Below the pieces are notes generated by a model that ran no database searches, was not told where the DNA came from, and saw nothing but the letters and a program-made list of their open reading frames with translations. Shown one piece after another: positions 52,610-64,000 of a stretch of 64,000 nt of DNA (positions are counted from its first letter, which is position 1; each line of letters starts with the position of its first letter). Both the position numbers and the translations under genes were made by a program. This DNA is from Prosopocoilus inquinatus (lineage: Eukaryota > Arthropoda > Insecta > Coleoptera > Lucanidae): contig CM069875.1 of the NCBI GenBank assembly GCA_036172665.1, forward strand, positions 18,941,806 to 19,005,805, written 5' to 3'.

Positions 52610-54210
52610 TGTATTGTTTTAGTCCAATTTTTGTTTTTACCGATCCGATCGGATAGGCTTTTACATGCATATCGAATGCATTGCGATAAATCTACTTCAG
52701 CGCTACACTCGGCATGTGTTTGATTAGTAACCGCATTGAACTTTCTGGTTATCGACCAGTGAACTTATAAGTTGTGGGCACGTCTCTGATCGCGCTGCGT
52801 ACTGTCATGTCCTTTTGAATGTTCTGTTGATTAGGAATTGAACCAGTCGTTGTTAGTGAATCATCGCTATTGCTGTCCCCGTAGGGTAGGGACCGTCTCT
52901 CGGTTCTGTGAGTTGTGCCACGCTGTGTTTCGGCTTGCTATTTACTGCATAGTAAGCACCATTTTTATTCTCCATTTTGTTGCTTATCTGTTTTCCACGT
53001 GCGTTTACCGATTGCGGTTGCTTAGTCACACATTTTCTCCCTTCTAGAAAGTTGTCCCGGGCAGATTTTAACGTCGATTTCGAGCAGACTCTTTATCGCT
53101 TTGTACTGGAAGCGTTGTATCAATGTCGACTGACGCCGCGACGCCCTCGTGTGAAGCGTCGTGAGAAAACTTTCAGTTGTTGGAAGCTGTTGCAATCCCG
53201 ACAACTCCCGGATTCGCCCTTTTCGACGTCGAACTCCAGAGAGCAAGCGTCAGACTTTTCCTTTTCCATCTCTTTTCCTTCCTCGGAGAATGCTGCTGCG
53301 TGACGTCATATCACGGAGTGTAATATTTATAGGATTTTGGCGCAGAAAGAATTGGTAACATTGGCAGGGTCAGTGTTGACTTGAATATTCTTTCACCTAC
53401 GAACTCGGCGGAAGGGATGTTCTTGCCTTTTGTGATAATTTATTGTCTTTTGTTGGTCATTTTGTTGTAATGTAGTCAAGGGTTTCAGTTTTTTGTCTGG
53501 TCATTTGAGTTTATTTACAACTGTTGTCCTATATATTCCAATTTTATTAGTCTTGTTTTTATTAACTGTCACTTTATTTGTCTCAAATCAGTAAATGAAT
53601 TGCCGTAATTTTGGAATTTTCTCCATACCATTATGTTTTTTTACACTTTGAATATTTTAATATTGCGCGCTTAATGCCTTAATTTTTTTAATATTTTATT
53701 TATATGTTAAATGGCTGTAAACATCGCGAGAGTACCCACATCGATGCGCCAATGCCCTTTGTTTTGGGCTATACATATAAAACTCAATATTCGTAATACT
53801 GCGTCTCACAACCCAATACGGAGTTGCTTGCTTCCACAACCCTAGACAGACTATTTTTGCCAAACTTAAACACCTTTTCTTGCGGTGCTTACGCTTGTGT
53901 GAGGGAATTCAAAGATAACTTCTGTTTTTATCTTCACCTGTGGTATATTCGACTAGCGGGTGCTGGGGAGTTGTACCTTCCGGGCGCATATAGGGATACA
54001 CTTTCCCGACCGTGTATCATCCGGTACTCGTAGATTGTGTAATTTCTGCCGTGTGGCGCCCTTAATCATAAGACTTTTTAAGTCCCTCATGCCATGTCTT
54101 CACTGAGTGGGCACAGTTAAGCAGCTCTTCTTCACATTGTAATCCTCGAAGGAACGACCAACCTTGCTTCCGGAGGCACGGTAAGTTACGGTTGGCGCAG
54201 CTCCACTAAC
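52610..54210. other. GC-richer unassigned stretch
   Basis: Bases 52690-53340 are richer in GC than their surroundings and contain leader-like sequence near 53330-53380 (TTTTGGCGCAG, TTGGCAGGGTC), which could be an LTR/primer-binding region of an unrecognised retroelement. Frames of up to 108 codons there have no known motifs. Confidence 0.3.
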
Positions 54211-54213
54211 TAT

Positions 54214-54606
54214 TGTCGCGCTCGCTCCGAAGGGGTAACGACAACGCCAAATAAATTAGGGGGTAGCTCAGTGGTAAGGAGCCCTTTTGCCGCTTGGAAG
54301 GTGGATTGGACTTACCGGCCTACTTGGAGTCGTCCCGCAATCTTCTAAGGCTCCTCGACGGGTCAAGGGGTTTCAGGAAAAGCCCTCTCACTTGTCACAG
54401 CTTTTATTGCATAACGGCACAACCCCCAAAAATAACTTCTGGCGGTGCACCTTCCTCAATCGCCTCCGGTCAGCCAATTGCCCGTCCCCCTCGATCGAGC
54501 GTTTTTCGCATATTGGCGACTCAGCAAAGTGCGTCACTGTTCCGCAATAGTGGATATCTTATATTTACAGGGTGTTCCATATTAACAAAAGTAACCTTCG
54601 TGACAC
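54214..54606 (-). repeat. Solo LTR related to the gypsy element at 22.5-33.9 kb
   Basis: It starts TGTCGCGCTCGCTCCG and ends CTTCGTGACA on the plus strand, is 393 bp long, and is flanked by CTAT on both sides (54210-54213, 54607-54610). It shares the tRNA-like GGGGGTAGCTCAGTGGTA, the CTTACCGGCCT block and TTGGCGACTCAGCAAAGTG with the full-length element's LTRs but differs at many positions, so it is an older subfamily. Solo LTRs arise by recombination between the two LTRs of an element. Confidence 0.88.
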
Positions 54607-54610
54607 TATG

Positions 54611-55236
54611 GGTCAAAACGCACAACGCGCTCTTTTCTTTGCCAGGTAACAATATTATTTAATACTTACTTAATACATTTTCAATTGTTCTTTCTTTTAT
54701 ATTGTTAATTAAGGATGTTTTGTAAATGTAAAATTTTATTTAAGGCCCGTCTGACACAGTGATATTTCTCGGATAAAATGTGTGATAAACTGGCAGAAAA
54801 CTGTCCTATTAAGCAATTCATTTTGGTAATCTATCTCTGTCACTTTGTAAAATTTTTGCATATTTTGCACAAAAATTAACATCGTGTCATACGGTTCTAA
54901 CATAAAAGATTAAAATAAAACTTTTGATTTATTACTAAACTTTAATTTCTCCATTATCATGTCCATTAAATTCGACAGCCAATGTCCGGTGTCCGGTCGG
55001 ATATCAAAAACTTAGCTAGATAGGCCATATGCCGGATAATCATAGGATGAATATCCTCTACATCCCTCGTTTCAACATTAAAATAAGAAATTTTAAGACT
55101 GTACTTACGATCTTTAGGATACATAATCAAGGCCAACGCAAGACTATGTCGGACTCCAGCGTCTCGCACTCCAGAAATGCGCAGGTAAACGTTTTCCACA
55201 GATTTTATACAACTTATAATTAATTATACAGGTAAG
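54611..55236. other. AT-rich stretch, nothing recognised
   Basis: CCGGTGTCCGGTCGGATATC near 54985 resembles GGATATCCGG near 52182, suggesting shared scraps of one repeat. No gene. Confidence 0.35.
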
Positions 55237-55238
55237 GG

Positions 55239-56418
55239 CAAAAGTATGGAACCGGCTTAATATTTCGAAAACTGTTTGACGTATCTATTTAAAATTTGGT
55301 GTGTGATTCAGAGTTAATAGGACCTATATTACCAATTTGTTTCAATTGTTTATCTGCTATTGTTTCTGAGATCCAATGCCTACTTAATTTTTTTAAAATA
55401 ACAACCTGCTGATTTCTTTCCTCTATTTAACAGTTTGTTTAATTCTTTAAACGACCACATAAAAATATTTATCTATTGCATAAGAAAATTTTCGAGAAAA
55501 TAATGATTGAATGAAAAAGTTAGAAAGAATGGTTTACACTGATATTTGGCATTTGTTTTCATGTTTTTAAGGCAATTTTTATTAAAATTTTGTTTAGTGC
55601 TATCTTAAAAGCAGCCTATAATCTTGCGGTCTTCCAGTTTTTTTGTTAAAACTAAAATTTTTGTCAAGTATCAAACAATGAACCATTTTTCCTAACTTTT
55701 CATTCAAACGTTTTTTTTCCCGAAAATGTTCTTATGTAATAGATAAGTATTTTTATGTGGTCGTTTAGAGAATTAAACGAGCTATTAAATAAAGGAAAAA
55801 AATCAGCAGGTTGTCATTTAAAAAAATCAAGTAGTTGGATCTCAGAAACAAGAGCAGATAAACAATTGAAATAAATTGGTAATGTAGGTCTTATTGACTC
55901 TGAATCTCACGCCATTTTTCAAATAGATATGTCAAACAGTTTTCGAAATATTAAACCGGTTCCATGCTTTTGTCCTTCCCCATATTTGTTTTCATATTTT
56001 TAAAACAACTTTTATTGAAGTTTGCATTAGCTTTATCTTAAACACAACCCATAATCTTGTGGCCTTCTATCTTTTTTGTTAAAACTAATATTTTTGTCGA
56101 ATATCAAACATTAGACCATTTTTCTTAACTTTTTCATAAAACGTTATTTTCTCGAAAATTTTCTCATGTAATAGATAAATATTTTTATGTAGTCGTTTAC
56201 AGAATGAAACGAGCTATTAAATACTGGAAAGAAATCAGCAGGTTGTCATTTAAAAAAAATCAAGCAGGCGTTTTATCTCAGAAACAAGAGCAGATAAACA
56301 ATTGAAACAAATTAGTAAAGTAGGTCTTATTGACTCTAAATCACACACCAAATTTCAAACAGATACGTCAAACAGTTTTCGAAATATTAAGCCGGTTCCA
56401 TACTTTTGCCCTTCCCTG
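55239..56418. mobile_element. TA-flanked foldback element with three arms
   Basis: The left end CAGGTAAGGGCAAAAGTATG and right end GCCCTTCCCTG are inverted and flanked by TA (55237-55238, 56419-56420). The left arm (55239-55600) is inverted twice: at about 55640-55980 (ending GCTTTTGTCCTTCCCC) and again at about 56070-56418. The inner copy indicates a partial duplication or nested insertion. Non-coding. Confidence 0.75.
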
Positions 56419-57353
56419 TATAACTACGGCCCGTCTGTATATGCGATAGTACATATAAAATGAAGAAAACGACTGCCTGCACGCTTTTGGTGTGCGATGT
56501 GCTGCGGCCCGCCTCGGCCTGGTCTGCGTTGGCCTTAATATCTCCTTAAGATATGTTCATCAACCAGCAAAACTGAACAATTTTTTTCTGATAAATATAA
56601 CAAAACATTACTTAATAAGAAATAGCTGCATACGTTTTTTTTACATATTATGTATTATCTCATTTCAGTTTTCCATGTGTTTTCAAGCAAATCAAAATTA
56701 ATTTATATTTAAATTAAGATTAGAATAATTAATGAGATATAATAAATTCCAATAAATAAATCCTAAAATATAGTTAGCAGGTATCATTCTGGTTCGTACA
56801 TTGAACTGAATACTAATAAACGTTAGTTTAGAGGACAACAAAGTCTCCAGCAAGTTTCTGTGTCTAAATGCGGCATAATATTGTTCAATATATCCTACTT
56901 TATGTGAGCAGTAAAATAAGCTTAAACCGCTGGCAAGAATACAAATTAGCGAGCCGTATTATAATTTATAGTTTTGCAGTGTGTGCCCTGTAAATTTTTG
57001 CGTAACCACAACCATATTTGCAAAATTATGTCATAAGAAAACGTTGAAATCATGTAATTTCATGTCTAGAGGTAAAAATAAATGTCTACTTTATAGGTTC
57101 CAGCATATTTCAAAGTTTCTTTTAGTGAATATAATATTTCTGTTAATGCTTATTTATTTTTAGTTCAGCAGATTTCAATTTACGTAATAATTTTAAGGAA
57201 AGTTCAAGAACTAGTACTAAGAAGACTTCAATTATATCGATTTTTCTTAGTTTGACGATTTAGTTATTTTATTTATAATTTTTATTTAACATTTACTTGT
57301 TCTTGACGATCTTATTGCTCATGAATACTTTTCATTAATTAATGTTCTTTGTA

Positions 57354-58918
57354 CAGAGTGGATCATTTTTGATGGTTTTACAAGGTTTCAGAGTTATTTA
57401 TAGAAATAGAAGAAAACCGTTTGGGCGACCCAATGCTCTTTTTCAAGAAAAGCTCAGTGGAGAAAACAAAAGTTAGCTATCTCAATTCGTTCGGGAAATA
57501 TCAGCCGAAAACGAATTTTTCCGAAAAATTATTTTTCACAATATCTCAGTTGTTTAACAAGATATCTTGACAATTCAAAAACTATTTTATTCAGAAATTA
57601 ACGTTGATTTCACTGACATTATTATCTTTTGTAGAAATTGCACCAATTCTGCAAAACAGATTGTAACTTTTTAATTTTAAATAGAAACCGCACTTGGCTA
57701 TGACGCAAATAAACTGCTTGTTTAATAAGGTTTTCAAAAATGTAAAGTTTGATATAATTATTTTTATAAATAACAAAGATACTAACTTTCATTATATAGC
57801 AGTACCTATCAAGCTATGTATGACGATGGAAACAAAAGAAAATTCAGTTGTTTTCCTCAAAAAAAAAACTATTATTAAAATAAATAATACAGGTAATTAA
57901 ATTTAACAAGATAAATATGTAATGCTGTTAGAGAACTCATAAAACTACAAGTAATGTAAATGTGGATTAACTGTCAATGCAGTTTTGAAGAGTTATACGT
58001 TGTATGTTTCTTTCAAATTATTAAATGTTAAATTTTATATTATCAAAACTTCTTAGATATTTCACTTCTATTCGCGATTACATTTATTAATATACAAAAG
58101 TTCTTGAAAACATTATTTAACTTAAGAAATATCCGACATTTCAATAATTCCTTAAAGAAACGCATTAATTTATACAATTAAAATTTATAGAAATCTCTTA
58201 ACTATTCTCATTAATAATTAAGGAAATGTTCAAAAATAGAGTTAATTCATTTTTACATACTTGTGGTTTTATGTCAGTCTCTGATCTATCTATCTCGAAT
58301 TAAATTAAATTAGCTGTTTTAACAATAATTAATTTTTAGGGAAAACAATTGAACTATTTTTTTTTGTTTTTGGTGTCATGGATGGCTTGTTAGCTACCGG
58401 AAAGCAGAAAATAAATAGTATCTTTATTGTTTGAAAAAATAATTATATGAAGTTTTACACCTTTGAAAACTGCAATATAAGGAAAGTTAGCATCTTTGTT
58501 ATTTATAAAAATAATTATATCAAACTTTATATTTTTGAAAACCTCATTAAACAAGCAATTTGTTTGTGTCATAACCAACTGCGGTTTCTATTTAAAATTA
58601 GAAAGTTACAATCTGTTTCACAGAATTGGTGCAATATCTACAAAAGATAATACTGTCAGTAAAATCAGTGTTAATTTCTGAATAAAATAGTTTTAAAATT
58701 TTCAAAGTATCTTGTCAAACAACTGAGATATTGTGAAAAATAATTTTTCAGAAAAATTCGTTTTCGGCCGATATTTCCCGAACGAATCGAGATAGCTAAC
58801 TTTTGTTTTCTCCATTGAGTTTTTCTTGAAAAAGTAGCATGGGTCGCGTAAACGGTTTTCTTCTATTCCTATAAATGACTGAGAAACCCTGTAAAACCAT
58901 CTAAAATGGACCACACTG
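57354..58918. mobile_element. MITE/foldback of 1565 bp with about 430-bp inverted ends, TA-flanked
   Basis: It starts CAGAGTGGATCATTTTTGAT and ends ATGGACCACACTG, with TA at 57352-57353 and 58919-58920. The arms 57354-57790 and about 58480-58918 are inverted copies (for example CCGAAAACGAATTTTTC near 57508 and its inverse near 58752). The interior (57800-58470) is AT-rich without a transposase. Confidence 0.78.
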
Positions 58919-58924
58919 TACACG

Positions 58925-60255
58925 GAGCAAAAAGTAAGAATGATTATAATATGATAATTAGCTCGCTATAAAATTATCTGTTTATTTTAAAGTTGAAAAA
59001 GGTAGGTATAATATTTAAACGAAATAAAATTATTATTCTACTATAATTTTTGGTGGAACTTCCTATGCTAAAAAATCAGGATATAATTTCAGAAAAATTC
59101 AAAATTATTTCCAATAAAAATTTGACCCGTGTACCAACATTTTTCTTTGAAAAATATATACCTATATCTCAAAAGGACAAATAATACAGAAATTTAGAAA
59201 AACTAACCGTTGCGTCAATTCAATGGTGTTTTTTTCAAGAAAATGAATAAGTATTTACAGAATTTTCCAATTGAAATATCGATAAATGATATGAGCAATT
59301 CGTTTCAAGAATCATGTTTGTGTCAAGCGCTGCTAAAAATAATTCATTACTTTAAATTAGTTTGTACTACACATTATACACGGAATGTTTTTATTATTGT
59401 AATTAATAATCTTGTACGGTATTATGCGGTATAATTTATTGCATGCAAATTAAAACGCCGGCCACATTAATCAATATTTCTTAAGGTCCGTTCGAAAAAA
59501 AAAGCCACACAATTATCGGCTCTATAAATAACCGTACAGTTTCTTGTTTTCGTTTTGAATAATTTCACGACGTCATTGCGCTTCTAGCGAAATCCTCACA
59601 ACTGCAAGACTAATTCCCGGCCATTTATATCAATTCATTGTGTACACGAATCTTAATCCTTGTCTTGTTTAAAGCTGTTGATACCATCGTCTCATAATGG
59701 TACGATGGTACCAATGTAAGACCACAAAAAGACGCCGTTACAGCGACGGCATTTGTGTCTGTTTTTTGCTCCTTCGTCCGAACACATTTTCGTGTCTGTA
59801 ATTTATACGTGATTATGCCATTAACACCTACTTTCGGAAATAAATCAAGTTTGCACATTGGACACTATTTATCAATAATACTTTGAACAAGACTGAACAT
59901 TAGCATCGCGCTTTTTACTGATTATTTATTAAATCGTCAAATCCTTGTTATATTATTAGTAACTAATCCACTGAATACAGTCTTATAACTATAATCTATT
60001 AAATATCTAAAAGTTTGATCGATTTATCTTCGTAAAGACAAACACGTTATAGTATGACACAACAGTTTCTGTATTTTAAGGGTTAATTAATTGCATCACG
60101 AAAAACATACCCACACACTTACATATTACTATTTAAAAAATAAGCAAAAAACACATACAACCACGTTATCTGGTGTTTAAATATAAAATTAATAAACAAA
60201 ACCTACTATCTGCAACATATAAAACATTCTAACATACGATTACGTTAGCCCTCGA
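58925..60255. other. AT-rich stretch, nothing recognised
   Basis: Small frames (59210-59434 plus, 59625-59858 minus) match no family I know. A short palindrome (CATCGTCTCATAATGGTACGATG, in part) lies near 59688-59710. Confidence 0.35.
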
Positions 60256-60257
60256 TC

Positions 60258-60340
60258 GTGGTCCATTTTTGATGGTTTTTCAGGGTCTCTCAGTTATTTA
60301 TCGGAATAGAAAAAAATCGTTTTCGCGACCCAAAGCTAGT
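60258..60340 (+). repeat. Terminal fragment of the same MITE family as 57354-58918
   Basis: GTGGTCCATTTTTGATGG, GTTATTTATCGGAATAGAA and GCGACCCAAAGCT follow the order of the left end at 57360-57450. The other end is absent. Confidence 0.6.
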
Positions 60341-60819
60341 TTTTGGAGAAAATACAATTAAATTATTAAATTATGATTTTCAAATTTTCCGTAATCGTTG
60401 TTTTTAGAAGAATGTTCACAGTAATAGTTAAGCTGATGTTCCATAATAAGAAGATGGTGTTACTATGAAATGAGGTTTGATTTTTCCGTGAAATCTTCTT
60501 TATTTCTACCAAAAAACTTCAAAGTGTACTTCAGATTGGCTGGTAGTGATGTTTAAATGTAGAATTGTTAGACTCCAATTTTGATTTACACATTCGCTAA
60601 TGTTGATATAGGTAGACTAAAACCATAGCAACGGCTTCATAACAAAAGTTTTCAGATTATTGTACCAAACCCGCGGTTCAGGGTAAGATAAGGGGTAGTA
60701 ATGTGTCCAACAGATTTGACTTACGTAATTCTTTCGTAATGCTGCCACCAGCTCTATCGAGCAACAGAAGAGGGTGTACTCTTCGGAGGAATGGGGTGGG
60801 GAGTCTTTTTGGGAGTTGA

Positions 60820-60975
60820 TCAGCGAAGAATAATTAAAAGAAACGATGAACTTAAAACTACTGTATTGCTAATAACAGAGATATTCGTTTCCTTGTCCTT
60901 ACAGCCATAGGCAATAAGAGTAAACACTGCACTACACTGAAGTGCCAAAAATAACAGATCGGTTATAGCCTTCAT
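60820..60975 (-). pseudogene. N-terminal env fragment of the decayed gypsy element
   Basis: A 51-residue frame from ATG 60975 (MKAITDLLFLALQCSAVF) has a signal peptide and a short AYGCKDKETNISVIS segment that recalls the start of Env proteins of some insect LTR elements (AYDC ... NxTxIS), then stops. A splice acceptor (TTTTGTTTTAACAG) immediately precedes the ATG. It lies downstream of the pol relic on the same strand, where env is expected. Short and tentative. Confidence 0.35.
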
Positions 60976-61018
60976 TGTTCCTGTTAAAACAAAAAAATAA
61001 CAAAAAATAAAAAATAAT

Positions 61019-61065
61019 AAAAGCGATCGTAGGATGTCGCTGTTTTATCTGTTCAAACAAATAAC
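61019..61065 (-). repeat. Short retrozyme-like body fragment
   Basis: On the minus strand, GAACAGATAAAACAGCGACA followed by TCCTACGATCGCTTTT matches the body end seen at 7791 and 34830. No ribozyme core is included. Confidence 0.4.
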
Positions 61066-61373
61066 ATTAAAATCTATTCTTAACAACATAGAGTAACAAA
61101 ACAAGTATATAACTAAAAACGATATGTCTAAATATTATGTTTCCAATAAAATAATATTTAAGATGCAATATAGAATATATATTATATAGACATATTTCCT
61201 TAACTAATGTTTACAATTTTTTTTTCTCTGAGCATGTCTTTCTGGCCTTGACACTGGTAAAAATAAACTTTCCGAATCAAATTACTGCTATTAAATCAAC
61301 CTTTTATGAATTGGCCTAAGATTGTTAACGTAAAAATTTGAAAGTTATTATAGTTTAAAACACTACACAGGAT

Positions 61374-64000
61374 TTAACAGTCAAATCTTCTTGGAAGTGT
61401 TCTTAGTCTCCTCGACCTTCTAACTCCCTCTCTGAATTCTGTGCCCAAACAATTAGGTTCATTTTCTGGTGCATTGACCTCTGGTATAGCTTCCACTTGT
61501 TCGATAGGAATGTCATTTCTTAGCACATTATATTGGTGCGAAATTAGTCCATTATCTATGCCTCTGGCGATATCTAAGGTTGCCTTTAGGACATCGCTTC
61601 CATCCGTAATTGAGCGGGTTTCGCTGTCTTCATCGCTCATCATTGTCAACTTGTGGGTGGTGATCTAAGCTTTTGCGATAACTAAATTTATCACAAGGTT
61701 TTAACCGATTTACATGTACTATAAAGTCTTTACGGGAATTTAATGCTCTAATTTTATAAGTAACGGGTTCTTTAACTTCCATAATGCGATATGGTCCTGC
61801 CCATGGTTTAGCCAGTTTGCGCGATAGTCCTATCTGAACGCTTTCATCTTGTAAAAACACTAAATCACCTAATTCAGATGATCTTTCCTTAGCCTTTTTA
61901 TTATATCGTTCCGTTGGACTAACTGTCGATTGTGCTAAATTTTCTTGCACCCGGGTAAAAGCTTGATTTAATCGGGCGATTAACTCATACGCGTAATTTT
62001 GATCAGTGTCATATTTAATTCGTTTAGCCATTAAGACATCTTCAAAAGGTAAAACAGGATCTCTACCATGTAATAGAAAATAAGGGCTATGCCCTGTGGA
62101 ACTGTGTATGCTAAAATTATATACCATTTGAGCATAAGGTAACTAATCGTCCCAGTCTTCTTGACTGTTCGCAATATAGTGTGATAAAATGTCTTTAATA
62201 ACTCTATGACTGCGCTCTAACATTCCATTAGTCTGGGGGTGATAGGGCGTGGTCTGTAATTTTTCCACTCCAAAAATTTCACAAACAGATTTAAACAATT
62301 TTCATAAACAGTTGTTTTGGAGTTCCATGACGTGCAACAATGTATGTGGCAAAAGCTCTAGCCACAGAGTCAGCTTTTTGATCGGGGAGAGGTATTTATT
62401 TATAGGAATCCATTGCCGTTCGTTCAAAAGGATAAGATATTTCTTTAAAATTTTGTAAAGGAGTTCGTTTTAAATGTGTTGATGTTTTTCTCAAATTACA
62501 AGAATGGCAATTAAAACAGTATTGACCTATATCATTTTTAATGTTGGCCCCATAGAATGTAGTTTTAAGTAAAGCCAAGGTTTTCGATTCTCCCTGATGT
62601 CCAGCTAAAGGTAAATCAAGAAAATCATGTATTACTTTTTTGACGTAGCTTGTAGGAATCACTAACAAATCTCGCCCATCATTGTCATTGTTTTTGTATA
62701 ACACCTCGTCTAAATCTAAATAAAGTACTTACCAATAGTTCCTTTTGCTCGGATTAATTAGTAAATGTACATTCATACAGATAACATCTAAATTGTTTAA
62801 TTCCGAAGATGACAGCTAGACGTTTCCGTTCAGTAACACTATAGTATCGCTCAGCTTTGTTTAATTTACGACTGGCGAACACTATAGGTTTCTCGAATCC
62901 ATCTCGTACTTGACTAAGTATGGCGCCTACCCCACTACCACTGACATCGATAGCTAAAACGAAAGGCTCTGAAAAGTTTGGATAACACAGTACGTCTTCG
63001 TTAGTGATTGCCAATTTCAAAGACTCAATTGCTTCTAAACCTTTTCATCTATTTGAATCGTGACTCCCTTTTTAGTTAAATCGCTTAATTGCTCAGCAAT
63101 ATTAGAAAAGTGTTTTATAAACCGTCTATACCAACATACTAATCCTAAAAATGCCCTCACATCCTTGACATTTCGTGGAATTGGGAACTTATCCACGGCC
63201 TCCAATTTTTCAGGATCGGGTTTAATACCTTCCGTGGTTACTACGTGCCCCAGGTTCTTCATTAATAAATGACATTTACTCGGTTTTAGTTTAACATTTG
63301 CCTCTCTCAACCTATCAAAATCTAATTTGAGTTTCTCTATATGTTGTTCTAATCCATTTGAGTTGAAAACTATTATATCGTCTAAGTATACTAAACAAAT
63401 TTCTCCAATTAGCCCGCTTAAAGTTAAATTCATAAATCTCTGAAAAGTTGAAGGTGCGTTAGTGAGACCAAAAGGCATTTTGTTATATTCCCAATGACCC
63501 CATTGAGCAGAGAAAGTTGTTTTATCTTTGTTTTTCTCCTCCACATCAATTTGGTGGTAAGTAAAAGTTACATCAAATACGCTAAACAATATCGATTTTC
63601 CAAAATATTCAACTGTTGCATGTAAATTTGGAAGGGGATAATAATCTCGCTCAGGCCCGGTTTAATTTAATTTAAGTCGTTTGCTTCTATTTTATTAGGT
63701 TCTAATCTTTTAAATTTTGAGTACCCTTCAGCTATTACAGTATTTCTTTTAATAGTTACACCATAATTATTAACATTTAATAGTCTTACGTTAAAACAGT
63801 TATCATTTTGTACCACGCTATGCGCTGCAATTACTCCCATTAATCCCAATATCAACTGGATTTGTTAAGAAATACTTATCTGTGAGAGTTTTCTTCAACT
63901 TACCTAAACAATGTCTTGGAGGTAACATCAAATCTTCGACCAATATTACATCACTGTTGTACACTTCACAGACCTCTAGACATTTATTAATTTCTTCGAC
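61374..64000 (-). pseudogene. Decayed Ty3/gypsy pol of a second lineage, continuing beyond the window
   Basis: Reading right to left: a protease-RT spacer (63667-63855, with upstream in-frame residues to the window end), RT (63035-63589: FDVTFTYHQID, FGLTNAPSTFQRFMN, LVYLDDIIVF, FLGLVCWYRRFI), RNase H (62754-63020: VLAIDVSGSGVGAILSQ, VTERKRLAVIF), integrase zinc site (62396-62704: H...H then CHSCNLRK) and integrase C-terminus (61630-62127: HSSTGHSPYFLLHGRDPVLP), ending RRSRRLRTLPRRFDC at 61374. Frames are separated by shifts and stops, and the catalytic core of the integrase is poorly preserved. RT and tail sequences differ clearly from the 22.5-33.9 kb element. It has no USP or macrodomain in the visible part. 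Confidence 0.85.

Overview
This window looks like an animal nuclear genome, most likely an insect. It is AT-rich, has almost no recognisable host genes, and is packed with arthropod-type mobile elements: Ty3/gypsy with env, Penelope, hAT, mariner/pogo MITEs, PIF/Harbinger and a Maverick/adintovirus-like relic. I found no intact host protein-coding gene, no tRNA or rRNA gene and no CRISPR array. Long stretches (for example 20.6-22.4, 38.6-39.7, 45.5-47.4 and 50.1-51.7 kb) read as ordinary AT-rich intergenic or intronic DNA.

Layout. 1-3.0 kb (minus strand): the end of a degraded Maverick/adintovirus-like endogenous element with a penton-type capsid fragment, an adenain-like protease, a minor virion protein with a parvovirus-type phospholipase A2 domain broken by one stop codon, and an uncharacterised broken gene. 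3.1-6.0 kb: an AGGTCA-rich minisatellite and a 2 kb foldback element. 8.78-10.95 kb: a hAT transposon with 8-bp target duplications and a frameshifted transposase. 17.2-19.8 kb: a Penelope-like retroelement split by a TA-flanked MITE. 22.46-33.90 kb (minus strand): an apparently young, full-length env-bearing Ty3/gypsy element with identical LTRs and a 4-bp target duplication. 35.8-37.3 kb: a PIF/Harbinger relic. 41.1-42.9 kb: a DUF7869-type transposase relic. 43.4-45.4 kb: an array of short repeats. 48.9-56.4 kb: two solo LTRs and MITEs. 57.4-58.9 kb: a large-TIR MITE. 60.8-64.0 kb (minus strand): a decayed second gypsy lineage running off the window.

Two things stand out. First, the 11.4 kb gypsy element encodes Gag, a very long Pol and Env. 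Its Pol carries a TARG1/OARD1-like macrodomain between protease and reverse transcriptase, and a complete ubiquitin-specific protease domain fused after the integrase. The element therefore appears to carry both a de-ADP-ribosylation and a deubiquitination module. Gag to Pol expression is explained by a -1 slippery heptamer located exactly where the pol frame opens; Env by a splice donor in the LTR and an acceptor just before its ATG.

Second, a short dispersed and tandem repeat family (copies at about 7.8, 13.7, 34.6, 38.5, 39.8, 43.4-44.5, 44.9-45.4, 51.8 and 61.0 kb) contains canonical hammerhead-ribozyme cores. A 311-bp tandem unit has one ribozyme per unit, the layout expected of metazoan retrozymes. 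The Penelope-like element in the same window belongs to the class thought to be connected with such ribozymes. All family assignments come from reading motifs by eye; no database search was run.
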